From positions 124,001 through 188,000 of the forward strand of contig NZ_BMQP01000009.1 of the NCBI RefSeq assembly GCF_014648175.1: a stretch of 64,000 nucleotides of DNA, in the 5' to 3' direction. The first letter of the stretch is position 1. Each line of letters opens with the position of its first letter. The stretch is from Planobispora rosea (GTDB lineage Bacteria; Actinomycetota; Actinomycetes; Streptosporangiales; Streptosporangiaceae). Shown in pieces: positions 7,518 to 16,224 of this stretch. The position numbers and the translations under genes were made by a program. The notes below the pieces were generated by a model, which did no database searches, was not told the origin of the DNA, and worked only from the letters and a program-made list of their open reading frames with translations.

Positions 7518-8426
7518 ATGGATGTGGACACGCGGCTGGTGCGCTCCTTCCTCGCGGTCGCCGACGAAGGCAGCCTCACCCGGGCGGCAGAGCGCCTCTT
7601 CGTGTCCCAGCCCGCGCTGACCAAGCAGATCAAACGGCTTGAGGACCAGCTCGGGGTGCGCCTGTTCACGCGATCACGCGCCGGGATGTCGCTCACCGAA
7701 GCGGGGCAGGTCCTGGCGGAGCAGGCCCCGGCGCTCCTGGCCGCCTGCGACCGTGCGCTGAGGGAGACGAGAAGCGCGGCGAGCCGGGCGGCGCGGGTCC
7801 TGCGGATCGGGTTCCTCGCCAGTGCCGCCAATGAGGCGACTCAGGACATCATCGCCAGATTCGGTCGCCTCCACCCGGAGTGGCGAGTGAACATGCGGCA
7901 GGCGACATGGTCGGAGCCGGCCGCCGGGCTGGCCGAAGGAAAGGTCGACGCCGCGCTGCTGCGGTTGCCCTTCCCCGGCCAGGAGACCTTCCGCGTCGAG
8001 GTCCTGCTCACCGAACCCCGGTGGGTGGCGCTGCCCGCCACCCACCCTCTCGCGGCACGTGACCGGATTCCCTTCCGGGATCTGTGGGACGAGCCGTTCG
8101 TCGCCGCCCCGCCCGAGACGGGCCGGTGGCGTGACTACTGGCTGGCTGCCGACGAGCGCGGCGGTCACCCTCCACGCATCGGCGTGAGCGTCGAACACCC
8201 GGACGACTGGCTCCAGGCCATCGCCAACGGGTACGGCGTCGCCCTCGCTCCCGAGTCCGCGGCGCGGTTCTACGCGCGGCCCGGCGTCGTCTACCGGCCC
8301 GTCACCGGCGTCAGCCCCAGCCGGGTCGGCATCGCCTGGCCTCCGGCGGCCGACGCCAACCCCATCGTCCAGGACTTCGTCCGCTGCTGCCTGGAGGCGA
8401 CGGAGGCAGCCGCCCGCGGGGAGTGA
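7518..8426 (+). CDS. LysR family transcriptional regulator
   Basis: This 302-residue regulator has the standard LysR winged-helix at the N-terminus (SLTRAAERLFVSQPALTKQI, residues 19-38) and the following linker helix LEDQLGVRLFTRS. A substrate-binding domain runs from about residue 90 (VLRIGFLAS) to the end. Length is normal. It is transcribed away from the DoxX-like gene with a 105-bp gap that contains ATTGG/CCAAT dyads, the common arrangement in which the regulator controls its divergent neighbour. The inducer is unknown. Confidence 0.9.
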   Translation: MDVDTRLVRSFLAVADEGSLTRAAERLFVSQPALTKQIKRLEDQLGVRLFTRSRAGMSLTEAGQVLAEQAPALLAACDRALRETRSAASRAARVLRIGFLASAANEATQDIIARFGRLHPEWRVNMRQATWSEPAAGLAEGKVDAALLRLPFPGQETFRVEVLLTEPRWVALPATHPLAARDRIPFRDLWDEPFVAAPPETGRWRDYWLAADERGGHPPRIGVSVEHPDDWLQAIANGYGVALAPESAARFYARPGVVYRPVTGVSPSRVGIAWPPAADANPIVQDFVRCCLEATEAAARGE

Positions 8427-8489
8427 ACGCTGGGCTTCTCATCTCGCCGTACCGGCGCAAACGCGCCGTAGGCGCACCCCGCGCCGTGC

Positions 8490-9545
8490 CTAGGCGGACT
8501 CGCGGACGACGAGGGAGGGCTCGAAGATGACGGAGGTCGGCTGGCGGTCCGGTTCCTCGATGTGGGCCAGGAGGAGGCGGGCCATCTCGGCGGCCATGTC
8601 CTCGACGGGGTGGCGGATGGTGGTGAGCGGGGGACGGCAGGCGAGGGCGGCGCTGCTGTCGTCGAAGCCGACCACGGCGACGTCCTCCGGGACCCGGCGG
8701 CCGTGGTGGCGGAGCACCATGAGGGCGGCCTGGGCCATCACGTCGTTGGCGACGAAGACGCCGTCGACGTCGGGGTGCTCGGCCAGGAGGCGCTCCATGG
8801 CCGCCTCGCCGCTGGGGTAGGTGAAGCGGCCCTCGACGCACGGGATGTAGGGGTGGCCGTGCATCGCCATCGCGTCCCGGAAGCCGGCCAGGCGGTCCTG
8901 GCCGGCCAGGACGGCGAGGGGCCCGGAGATGGTGGCGATCCGCCTGCAGCCCCGGGCGACGAGGTGGTCGGCGGCGAGCTTGGCGCCGGCGCGGTGCTGG
9001 ACGTCGACGTAGCTGATCGGGAGCGGCTCGGGGGGGCGGGCGAAGAGCACGGCGGGCAGGCCCGCGTCGACGAGCAGGCGGGGGAGCGGGTCGTCGGCGT
9101 TGGTGGAGACGAGCACGGCCCCGTCGGCGTTGCCCTGGCGCAGGTAGGTGAGCACCTGGGCGCGGGTCTCGTCGGTCTCGGCGAACATCAGGATCGGGTG
9201 CACGCCGCGGGGGCGGAGGAAGCCGACGACCCCGCCGGCCACGCGGCCGAAGAACGGGTCAGCGAAGACCTGGCCGGGGAAGGGGTCCTCGCCGCTCTCG
9301 TCGCCCGCACCGGAGACCACCAGGGCGATCGCGCCGGTGCGGCGGGTGACGAGGGAGCGGGCCGCCTGGTTGGGGACGTAGCCGGTGGCGGCGATGGCCC
9401 GCCTGACCGTCTCCTGGATGGCGGGGTCGACGTTGCGGATTCCGTTGATCACGCGGGAGACGGTGGCGCGGGAGACGCCCGCCGCCCGGGCCACGTCCTC
9501 CAGGGTGGGGGATGATCCCGGTGACGGCGGGAGACCTTCGCTCAT
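8490..9545 (-). CDS. LacI family transcriptional repressor of the beta-glucoside regulon
   Basis: This 351-residue protein begins with a LacI-type helix-turn-helix (TLEDVARAAGVSRATVSRVI, about residues 14-33) and a hinge helix with NQAARSL. A periplasmic-binding-protein-like sugar domain follows. A perfect GGAGAGCGCTCTCC palindrome lies 22 bp upstream of its start, so it is probably autoregulated. The same palindrome precedes the GH3 gene and both sugar importers. The operator resembles the CebR box (TGGGAGCGCTCCCA) of Streptomyces, which responds to cellobiose, so this is likely a CebR/BglR-like repressor (inference from site and context). Confidence 0.9.
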   Translation of the reverse strand: MSEGLPPSPGSSPTLEDVARAAGVSRATVSRVINGIRNVDPAIQETVRRAIAATGYVPNQAARSLVTRRTGAIALVVSGAGDESGEDPFPGQVFADPFFGRVAGGVVGFLRPRGVHPILMFAETDETRAQVLTYLRQGNADGAVLVSTNADDPLPRLLVDAGLPAVLFARPPEPLPISYVDVQHRAGAKLAADHLVARGCRRIATISGPLAVLAGQDRLAGFRDAMAMHGHPYIPCVEGRFTYPSGEAAMERLLAEHPDVDGVFVANDVMAQAALMVLRHHGRRVPEDVAVVGFDDSSAALACRPPLTTIRHPVEDMAAEMARLLLAHIEEPDRQPTSVIFEPSLVVRESA

Positions 9546-9566
9546 GGGGTTCTTTATAGCATAGCG

Positions 9567-9580
9567 GGAGAGCGCTCTCC
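9567..9580. promoter_or_regulatory. LacI-type operator upstream of the repressor gene
   Basis: GGAGAGCGCTCTCC, a perfect 14-bp palindrome, lies between the GH3 stop and the repressor start. Binding here would autoregulate the repressor. Confidence 0.8.
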
Positions 9581-9588
9581 AAGGAATC

Positions 9589-12066
9589 TCACGGCTTCAC
9601 CAGCACCTCTGCGCCGGTGACGGTCGTGGCGCTCAGCGGCAGGTCGGCGGAGGAGCGGCCGGCCAGGACGGTGAAGGCGCCCTCCTCGGTGCACCAGGCG
9701 TGCCGCTCGACGGACCAGTGCTGGAAGGCGCGCGCCGGGACGTCGATCTCGGCCTCCACGGTCTCGCCCGGCTCCGCCGTGGCCGCCGCGAAGCCGGCCA
9801 GCCATCGGGCGGGGCGGTTCACCTCCGTCCCCGGGCGGGACAGGTAGACCTGGACGACCTCGCGTCCGGCGCGCTCGCCGGTGTTGCGCAGCCGTACCCG
9901 GACCGTGAGCGGCGTGCCGGGCGCGACCTGCCGCGGTACGGAGAGGTCCTCGTAGGACCAGGAGGTGTAGCCGAGCCCGTAGCCGAACCAGTACGCGGGC
10001 GGGGCCGGTTCCCGCAGCCAGGCGCGGTATCCGATGTGCAGGCCCTCCTCGTAGGTCAGGACCCCGTCCTCGGGGACGGTGGAGAAGAGCGCGCGCTCGC
10101 TCCAGGTGGTGGGGAGCCGGCCGCCGGGTTCGGCGGCGCCGAGCAGGACGTCGGCCAGGCCGTGCCCGGCCTCCTGCCCGGGGAACCAGCTCAGCAGTAC
10201 GGCCGGCACCTCCTCGCGCCACGGCATGACGACCGGGCCGCCCGAGTTGACGATCACGACCGTGTCGGGGCAGGCGGCGGCCACCGCGCGGACCAGGTCG
10301 TTCTGGCGGCCCGGCAGGTCGAGGTGCTCGCGGTCGAAGCCCTCGCTCTCGATCTCCTCCGTGGTGCCGACCACGACGACGGCCAGGTCGCAGGTGCGCG
10401 CCAGTTCGACCGCGGCGGTCAGGGCGGCCGGTCCGTCCTGGCGGACCGGGTCCGCGGCCAGGATCGAGGCGACTCCGGAGCCGGGGGCGAAGTGCCGCCG
10501 GGCGACGACCTCGACCTCCCGGCCCGCGGTCAGGGGGAGCCGGGCACACCGGTACGGCGGGGTCAGGTGCACGGTGGCCGGATCGTCGGTGTCGAGCTCG
10601 ACCTCCTCGTCGACCATGACCTGGCCGTCCACCTCCAGCCGGACGCGTCCCCATCCGGCGAAGGCGATGTCCCAGGGGCCGTCGCTACCGGGACGCAGGA
10701 GGGCGCGGATCTCGACGGCGACGGCGGAGGCGGCCCGCCCGGGTTCCGGGAGGCGGCCGGTCAGCCGGTGCTCGGCGTGGACCTCCGCGCCGGAGGCGTC
10801 CAGCAGGCGGACCAGGAGGCCGGGCTCGCCGGTCAGCGGGTTGCGGGCGTTGCCGGTGTCCAGCGGGGTGGGCCGGGTGTCGAGGTGGACGCCGGGGGAG
10901 TAGATCACCTCCGCGGCGCCGGCCAGCGCCTCGCGGATTCCGTCGAGCGGGGACACGGTGGAGACGGGGTACACGCCCGCGCTGCCGCCGCCCTGGATCC
11001 GGGCGGTGGCGGCGTTCGGGCCGATCACGGCGACCCGGCGCAGCCGCGCGGGGTCGAGCGGGAGCAGCCCGTCCCCGTTGCGCAGGAGTACGGTGCTCGC
11101 GGCGACGGCCCGGCGCAGCAGCGCGCGGGCGGCGTCGGACTCCTCCGTCGGGAGGGGGAGCGGGAAGGCGGGGACGGCCCGGCCGGTGGAGGCGCCGTCC
11201 GGAGCGCCGGGGTCCAGCGCGCCGACCCGGACGGCCAGCCGGAGCAGGCGCCGGAGCTTGTCGTCGATGGCGGCCTCGGGCACCTCGCCCGCGCGCACCG
11301 CCGCGACCAGGTTCTCCTCCCACAGCGGGTTCGGCCCCGGCATCGCCAGGTCCTGGGCGGCGCGGGCCGACGGGCCGGTGGAGCGCACGCCTCCCCAGTC
11401 CGACACGACCACCCCGTCGAATCCCCATTCCCCCTTGAGGGGCTCGGCGAGCAGCGGGTTCTCCGACATCGTGGCGCCGTTCACCCCGTTGTAGGCCGAC
11501 ATGACGGCCCAGGCGCCCGCCTCCACCGCCGCCTCGAACGGCGCGAGGTACAGCTCGCGGAGGGTCTGCTCGTCGAGGCGGACGTCGAGGGTGAGCCGCC
11601 CGGTCTCGGAGTCGTTGGCGACGTAGTGCTTGGCGGTGGCCGCCACCCCGCCGGCCTGGACGCCGCGGATGTAGGCGGCGCCGATCCGGCCGGTCAGCAG
11701 CGGGTCCTCGGAGTAGCACTCGAAATGCCGGCCGCCGAGCGGGGAACGGTGCAGGTTGAGCGTCGGGGCGAGCACGAGGTGCACGCCCTTGCGCCGCGCC
11801 TCGGCGGCGATCAGCCCGCCCAGCAGCTCGACGAGCTCCTCGTCCCAGGTCGCCGCCATGGCGGTCGCGGAGGGCAGGGTCAGGGAGGTGTTCCGCTCGT
11901 CCCAGCCCTCCCCGCGCACGCCGACCGGGCCGTCGGAGGTGACCATGGCCCGCAGTCCGATGGCGGGTTCGTCCCGGAGCCGCCACACGGTCGCCCCGGT
12001 GAGCAACCGCACCTTCCGTTCGAGGCTCAGACTCTCCACCAGACGGTCAAGCTCGTCGGCGCTCAC
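9589..12066 (-). CDS. Beta-glucosidase, glycoside hydrolase family 3 with PA14 insert
   Basis: This 825-residue enzyme has the GH3 N-terminal TIM barrel (nucleophile Asp223 in VVSDWGG), the GH3 C-terminal sandwich, an inserted PA14-like carbohydrate-binding domain (about residues 400-510), and a fibronectin-III-like tail. No signal peptide is seen, so it acts in the cytoplasm on imported oligosaccharides. The GTG start at 12066 has an AAGGGAAA ribosome binding site. A perfect LacI-type operator lies about 32 bp upstream. It is divergent from the first sugar importer, and together they form an uptake-and-hydrolysis unit for beta-glucosides. Exact linkage specificity cannot be read from the sequence. 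Confidence 0.92.
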   Translation of the reverse strand: MSADELDRLVESLSLERKVRLLTGATVWRLRDEPAIGLRAMVTSDGPVGVRGEGWDERNTSLTLPSATAMAATWDEELVELLGGLIAAEARRKGVHLVLAPTLNLHRSPLGGRHFECYSEDPLLTGRIGAAYIRGVQAGGVAATAKHYVANDSETGRLTLDVRLDEQTLRELYLAPFEAAVEAGAWAVMSAYNGVNGATMSENPLLAEPLKGEWGFDGVVVSDWGGVRSTGPSARAAQDLAMPGPNPLWEENLVAAVRAGEVPEAAIDDKLRRLLRLAVRVGALDPGAPDGASTGRAVPAFPLPLPTEESDAARALLRRAVAASTVLLRNGDGLLPLDPARLRRVAVIGPNAATARIQGGGSAGVYPVSTVSPLDGIREALAGAAEVIYSPGVHLDTRPTPLDTGNARNPLTGEPGLLVRLLDASGAEVHAEHRLTGRLPEPGRAASAVAVEIRALLRPGSDGPWDIAFAGWGRVRLEVDGQVMVDEEVELDTDDPATVHLTPPYRCARLPLTAGREVEVVARRHFAPGSGVASILAADPVRQDGPAALTAAVELARTCDLAVVVVGTTEEIESEGFDREHLDLPGRQNDLVRAVAAACPDTVVIVNSGGPVVMPWREEVPAVLLSWFPGQEAGHGLADVLLGAAEPGGRLPTTWSERALFSTVPEDGVLTYEEGLHIGYRAWLREPAPPAYWFGYGLGYTSWSYEDLSVPRQVAPGTPLTVRVRLRNTGERAGREVVQVYLSRPGTEVNRPARWLAGFAAATAEPGETVEAEIDVPARAFQHWSVERHAWCTEEGAFTVLAGRSSADLPLSATTVTGAEVLVKP

Positions 12067-12097
12067 ACTTTTCCCTTTCGGTTGTGGGACTGATAAT

Positions 12098-12111
12098 GGA
12101 GAGCGCTCTCC
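12098..12111. promoter_or_regulatory. LacI-type operator of the GH3 gene
   Basis: GGAGAGCGCTCTCC lies about 32 bp upstream of the GH3 GTG, on the GH3 side of a 535-bp divergent intergenic region (12067-12601). Confidence 0.8.
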
Positions 12112-12236
12112 AATGAGGTCATAGCGTCACGGTCGCCGCCCGGTGCTGTCAATGGCCGGCCGGGGAGTCGCCCGGCGAGGGAGGTCTCCGTTACGGGGAG
12201 GGGCCCGGCAGGTTTCGAACCGATACGGGCCAAGCC

Positions 12237-12288
12237 TTGACAGGGTTCCCCCGCCAGGGGCACGCTCTCACCACAGAGAGCGCTCTCT
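12237..12288 (+). promoter_or_regulatory. Promoter and operator of the first sugar importer
   Basis: TTGACA at 12237-12242 is followed after 17-18 nt by CACGCT-like -10 sequence, then by the perfect palindrome AGAGAGCGCTCTCT at 12275-12288. The same order (TTGACA, weak -10, operator about 20 bp on) recurs before the second importer. A degenerate site, GAGAGAGCGTTTTC, lies at 12438-12451. The rest of this intergenic stretch, 12112-12601, holds no gene that I can support. Confidence 0.65.
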
Positions 12289-12601
12289 TCCTCTTCTCGT
12301 CGCCGCATGCGTCGGGCGCTCCCCACACCGAGGAGAGACCTGTGCACTCAACCTGCAGTTCAGGAGCCTCGTCGGCATGCGGCGGACCTGAAACGGCCGG
12401 GTTGTCGCAGCCGCGACCGACCGGGCCGGTCCGTGGTGAGAGAGCGTTTTCGGGCATTGCGAGAGACCGCTCCGCCGAGGAGGCCGGGATCCGCCGCCGG
12501 GCCGGCGCGACGGCCGTACGGCGTGTCGCGCTCGGGGCGGCATGCCGTACGGCCAGGCCGGTCCTCTCCCCAACGATCACCAAGGGCCCAAGGAGGGTTC
12601 G

Positions 12602-13900
12602 ATGGGTATGCCCCGTCCCCGGTTTCTCGCTCCGATGATCACCGCGGTCGCGCTGACCGTGAGCGTGGCCGCCTGCGGCAGCGGCGGAACGGAAGCGAGC
12701 GGGCAGGCCGGTCCCGGTGCGCCGGCCGAGAAGATCAAGCTGACCGTCGCGCTGTTCAGCGACTTCCACTACGCGCCGCTGTACGAGGAGTTCAAGAAGA
12801 CGCACCCCAACGTGGAGATCGTGGAGCGGCGGTCGCAGTTCAACGACCACCACACGAACCTCATCACGCAGCTGGCCACCGGCGCGGGCGCCGCGGACGT
12901 CGTGGCGGTCGAGGGCGGCTACATCGGCGCCTTCACCCCGTCGCCGGAGAAGTTCCACAACCTCAAGGACTACGGCCTGGACAAGCGCCAGGGCGAGTAC
13001 CTGGACTGGAAGTGGCAGCTGGGCGTCTCCAACGACGGCTCGTCGCTCATGGGGCTGGGCACCGACGTCGGCGGCCTGGCCATGTGCTACCGGCCCGACC
13101 TGTTCAAGAAGGCCGGGCTGCCCACCGACCGCGACGAGGTGTCGGCGCTCTGGCCCACCTGGGACCAGTACGTCGAGACGGGCAAGAAGTTCGTCGCGGC
13201 CGACGTCGCGGGCGCCAAGTTCACCGACGGCCCCGGCGAGCACTTCCGCGCCATGGTCGAGCAGGCGCCGGTCGGCTACTACGACGACCAGTACAACATC
13301 ATCGCCGGGACCAACCCGGAGGTGCGCAAGGCCTACGACATGGGCATACGGATGATCGAGGAGGGGCTGTCGGCCAAGCTCGCCGCCTTCACCCCGCCGT
13401 GGAACACCGGGATCGCCAAGGGGACCTTCGCCACCATGGTCTGCCCGGCCTGGAAGACCGGCACGATCAAGGACCAGAACCCCGGTGAGGGCGCCTGGGA
13501 CATCGCCGCGGTGCCCGGTGGCGGCGGCAACCAGGGCGGCACCCACCTGATGCTGCCCAAGCAGGGCAAGCACCCCAAGGAGGCCGCGGAGCTGATCAAT
13601 CTGCTCACCAGCAAGGAGAGCCAGATCAAGCTCTTCAAGGAGGCCAGCGCGCTGCCCTCGCTGCCCGCCCTGTACGACGACCCGGCGGTGAAGGACTTCG
13701 TCAACCCGTACTTCGGCAACGCCCCGATCGGCAAGATCTTCACCGACGCCGCGAAGGCCCTCAAGCCGCAGAAGGTGGGCCCCAAGGCCGGCGACATCCT
13801 GAAGGCGTTCGGCGACGGCCTTCAGCGGGTCGAGCAGGGCAAGCAGAACCCGGAGGAGGCCTGGGCCCAGGCGCTGAAGGACGTCGGCAGGATCAAGTAG
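12602..13900 (+). CDS. Sugar ABC transporter substrate-binding lipoprotein (importer 1)
   Basis: This is a 432-residue extracellular lipoprotein of the CUT1-type sugar-binding family. The signal peptide (to residue about 24) ends in VAAC, a lipobox with the modified cysteine, followed by a Gly/Ser-rich linker. ATG 12602 is chosen because AAGGAGG lies 5 nt upstream; a longer open frame upstream has no such site. It is first in an operon with two permeases. A strong GC hairpin after its stop may let the binding protein be made in excess over the permeases. An oligosaccharide of the beta-glucoside type is the likely ligand, from the regulon context. Confidence 0.9.
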   Translation: MGMPRPRFLAPMITAVALTVSVAACGSGGTEASGQAGPGAPAEKIKLTVALFSDFHYAPLYEEFKKTHPNVEIVERRSQFNDHHTNLITQLATGAGAADVVAVEGGYIGAFTPSPEKFHNLKDYGLDKRQGEYLDWKWQLGVSNDGSSLMGLGTDVGGLAMCYRPDLFKKAGLPTDRDEVSALWPTWDQYVETGKKFVAADVAGAKFTDGPGEHFRAMVEQAPVGYYDDQYNIIAGTNPEVRKAYDMGIRMIEEGLSAKLAAFTPPWNTGIAKGTFATMVCPAWKTGTIKDQNPGEGAWDIAAVPGGGGNQGGTHLMLPKQGKHPKEAAELINLLTSKESQIKLFKEASALPSLPALYDDPAVKDFVNPYFGNAPIGKIFTDAAKALKPQKVGPKAGDILKAFGDGLQRVEQGKQNPEEAWAQALKDVGRIK

Positions 13901-13948
13901 CCCGCCCCCGCCCCCGCCCTCGCCCCCGTCCTCGCCTCAGCGCCGGTC

Positions 13949-13975
13949 GGCCGGCCGGTCACGCACCGGCCGGCC
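13949..13975 (+). terminator. Intercistronic hairpin after importer-1 binding protein
   Basis: GGCCGGCCGGT and ACCGGCCGGCC form an 11-bp perfect stem with a 5-nt loop, without a T-run. It sits between the binding-protein gene and the first permease gene. It probably acts as a partial terminator or as a 3' mRNA barrier that raises binding-protein levels. Confidence 0.6.
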
Positions 13976-14019
13976 ACCGGCCTGTTCCCCCCGCTCATGA
14001 GTCGCCGAAAGGAGCTGCC

Positions 14020-14994
14020 ATGGCCACCCGGGTGCCAGAGCGCCTGGCGGAGGCCCCACCGGGCAAGCCGATGGGATCCCGCCGCCGTGCCGTCCGCCGC
14101 CACCTGGTCCACCAGCTCGACGTCAAGGGGTCGCCGTACGCGTACGTGGCCCCGTTCTTCCTGCTCTTCTCCGCGTTCGGGCTGTTCCCGCTGGTCTACA
14201 CCGCATGGGTGAGCCTGCACGAGTGGACGCTGCTCGCCGACGAGCAACCCTTCGTCGGCCTGGAGAACTTCAGGACGCTGCTCGCCGACGACTACTTCTG
14301 GAACGCCACCTTCAACACCCTGTCCATCGGGGTGCTGTCCACCGTCCCGCAGCTGCTGCTGGCCATCTGGCTGGCGCACCTGCTCAACCGGCCGCTGCGG
14401 GCGCAGACCTTCTTCCGCGTCACGCTGCTGCTGCCCAACGTGACGAGCGTGGTCGCGGTGGTGGTGATCTTCAGCCAGCTGTTCGGCCGGGACTTCGGCA
14501 TGATCAACTGGATGCTCTCCTGGTTCGGCGTCGGCGCCGTGCCGTGGAACGAGGGGGTGGCCACCTCCCACGTCGCCATCTCCATCATGATCATGTGGCG
14601 GTGGACCGGTTACAACGCGCTGATCTTCCTGGCGGCCATGCAGGCCGTGCCGCGCGAGCTGTACGAGGCGGCCACCATCGACGGGGCGAGCGAGTTCACC
14701 CAGCTCCGCCGGATCACGATTCCGATGATCAAACCCACGATCGTCTTCGTCGTCATCACCTCGACGATCGGCGCCATGCAGGTGCTCGCCGAACCGCTGC
14801 TCTTCGGCGTCTACACCCTCACCGGCGGCGTGGACCGGCAGTACCAGACGCTCGCGCTGTTCATCTACGAGAACTTCGTCAAGCTCGACCTCGGCTACGC
14901 GTCGGCCATCTCCTGGATGATGTTCGTCTTCATCGTCGTGATCGCCGGCATCAACTACCTGATCACCCGCCGGAGCAGGGGAGGGCTGGTATGA
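14020..14994 (+). CDS. Sugar ABC transporter permease (MalF-type, importer 1)
   Basis: This 324-residue inner-membrane permease has six predicted helices. It carries the EAA loop EAATIDGASEFTQLRRITIP (about residues 212-231), which contacts the ATPase. An Arg-rich N-terminal tail precedes the first helix, and AAGGAG lies upstream of the ATG. The stop overlaps the ATG of the second permease (ATGA). No ATP-binding subunit is encoded in the regulon, so a shared MsiK-type ATPase from elsewhere is expected, as is known for actinobacterial CUT1 sugar importers. Confidence 0.92.
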   Translation: MATRVPERLAEAPPGKPMGSRRRAVRRHLVHQLDVKGSPYAYVAPFFLLFSAFGLFPLVYTAWVSLHEWTLLADEQPFVGLENFRTLLADDYFWNATFNTLSIGVLSTVPQLLLAIWLAHLLNRPLRAQTFFRVTLLLPNVTSVVAVVVIFSQLFGRDFGMINWMLSWFGVGAVPWNEGVATSHVAISIMIMWRWTGYNALIFLAAMQAVPRELYEAATIDGASEFTQLRRITIPMIKPTIVFVVITSTIGAMQVLAEPLLFGVYTLTGGVDRQYQTLALFIYENFVKLDLGYASAISWMMFVFIVVIAGINYLITRRSRGGLV

Positions 14995-15860
14995 CCGGCA
15001 CGACCGCCGACCGGACGCGGGTCCGCCCGGCCCGCCGGGGCGCTCCGGGCGCCTCCCGCCGGCTCATCTACCTCACGCTGACGGCGGTGGCCTTCTTCTC
15101 GGCGGTCCCGCTGTACTACAGCGTCGTGGTGGCCTCCCGGGACAACGCGGCCCTGGCGGAGGTCCCGCCCCCGCTGGTGCCCGGCGGGAACTTCTTCGCC
15201 AACGTGGCCCGGGTGTTCGACACCGTGCCCTTCGGGCTGGCGCTGGGCAACTCCGTCCTGGTCTCCGGGTCCATCGCGCTGTCGGTGATGTTCTTCTCCA
15301 CGCTGGCCGGTTTCGCCTTCGCGAAGCTGCGCTTCCGCGGCCGGAACATCCTGCTGCTGCTCACCGTGGCGACCATGATGGTCCCGGCCCAGCTCGGGAT
15401 CATCCCGCTCTACATGATCATGGTGAAGCTGGAGTGGACCGGCACGATGTACGCGCTGATCGTGCCCGCCATGGTCAGCGCGTTCGGCGTCTTCTTCATG
15501 ACGCAGTACCTGTCCCGGGCGCTCCCGACCGAACTGCTGGAGGCGGGCAGAGTGGACGGCTGCAGCACGTGGGGACTGTTCTGGCACGTGGTGATCCCGG
15601 TCGCCCGCCCCGCGGCGGCCGTGCTCGGCATGCTCACCTTCATGTCGGCCTGGAACGACTACTTCTGGCCGCTGGTCGTGCTGACCCCGGAGAACCCCAC
15701 GGTGCAGGTCGCCCTGTCGACGCTGGCCGCCGGGTACGTCAACGACTACGTGCTCGGCCTGACCGGTACCGCACTGGGTACGTTGCCGCTGGTCATCGTG
15801 TTCGCCCTGCTCGGCAAGCAGATCATCGGGGGGATCATGCAGGGGGCCGTCAAGGGCTGA
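14991..15860 (+). CDS. Sugar ABC transporter permease (MalG-type, importer 1)
   Basis: This 289-residue permease is the second membrane subunit of importer 1. It has six predicted helices and the EAA loop ELLEAGRVDGCSTWGLFWHV. ATG 14991 overlaps the stop of the first permease gene by 4 nt (ATGA), which decides the start; the open frame continues far upstream in a non-coding phase. A strong Rho-independent terminator follows 48 bp after the stop and ends the operon. Confidence 0.92.
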   Translation: MTGTTADRTRVRPARRGAPGASRRLIYLTLTAVAFFSAVPLYYSVVVASRDNAALAEVPPPLVPGGNFFANVARVFDTVPFGLALGNSVLVSGSIALSVMFFSTLAGFAFAKLRFRGRNILLLLTVATMMVPAQLGIIPLYMIMVKLEWTGTMYALIVPAMVSAFGVFFMTQYLSRALPTELLEAGRVDGCSTWGLFWHVVIPVARPAAAVLGMLTFMSAWNDYFWPLVVLTPENPTVQVALSTLAAGYVNDYVLGLTGTALGTLPLVIVFALLGKQIIGGIMQGAVKG

Positions 15861-15907
15861 GGGCCGGGGAGCCCCGGGGCCGGACGTCCGGGGCGGTCGG
15901 GGTCGGA

Positions 15908-15948
15908 CGTCGGGTGCCGCCGTATGGCGGCACCCGACGGTGTTTTTA
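15908..15948 (+). terminator. Rho-independent terminator of importer-1 operon
   Basis: CGTCGGGTGCCGCC (15908-15921) and GGCGGCACCCGACG (15926-15939) form a perfect 14-bp stem with a GTAT loop, followed by GTGTTTTTA. Confidence 0.92.
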
Positions 15949-15950
15949 TG

Positions 15951-15964
15951 GGAAATCGCTCTCC
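15951..15964. promoter_or_regulatory. Degenerate LacI-type operator
   Basis: GGAAATCGCTCTCC differs from the GGAGAGCGCTCTCC palindrome at two positions. It lies about 170 bp upstream of the full operator of importer 2 and could serve as an auxiliary looping site. Confidence 0.4.
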
Positions 15965-16085
15965 GGGGCTCGTGCCCACATCGCACGACATCAAGAATTG
16001 GTCACGGCCGATGGGAAACTCCCAGTTCACCTGAGGGAAACAGGGAAGAGGCCGGCCCCGGGCCCCTTGCCGGAAGGGTCGAGGC

Positions 16086-16135
16086 TTGACAGTGCTCACC
16101 CTGCGGGGACACTCTCCTCTTGGAGAGCGCTCTCC
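16086..16135 (+). promoter_or_regulatory. Promoter and operator of the second sugar importer
   Basis: TTGACA (16086-16091), a 17-nt spacer and ACACTC are followed by the perfect operator GGAGAGCGCTCTCC at 16122-16135. The operator lies just downstream of the predicted transcription start, a roadblock position for a LacI repressor. Confidence 0.75.
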
Positions 16136-16224
16136 GATCCCGGTCGCATCGGGACTGCGGAACATCCGGACCCACCCCCCGACTCCCCCCGAACTCCGGA
16201 GTCCTCACCATCGAAGGAACAACC

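Noticed and set aside
9700..12093. A 797-codon plus-strand frame opposite the GH3 gene
   Set aside because: GH3 on the minus strand explains the region fully, with catalytic motif and operator; the plus frame is compositional.
12211..12222. GGTTTCGAACC as a possible tRNA T-arm
   Set aside because: No acceptor stem, anticodon arm or CCA context could be built around it.
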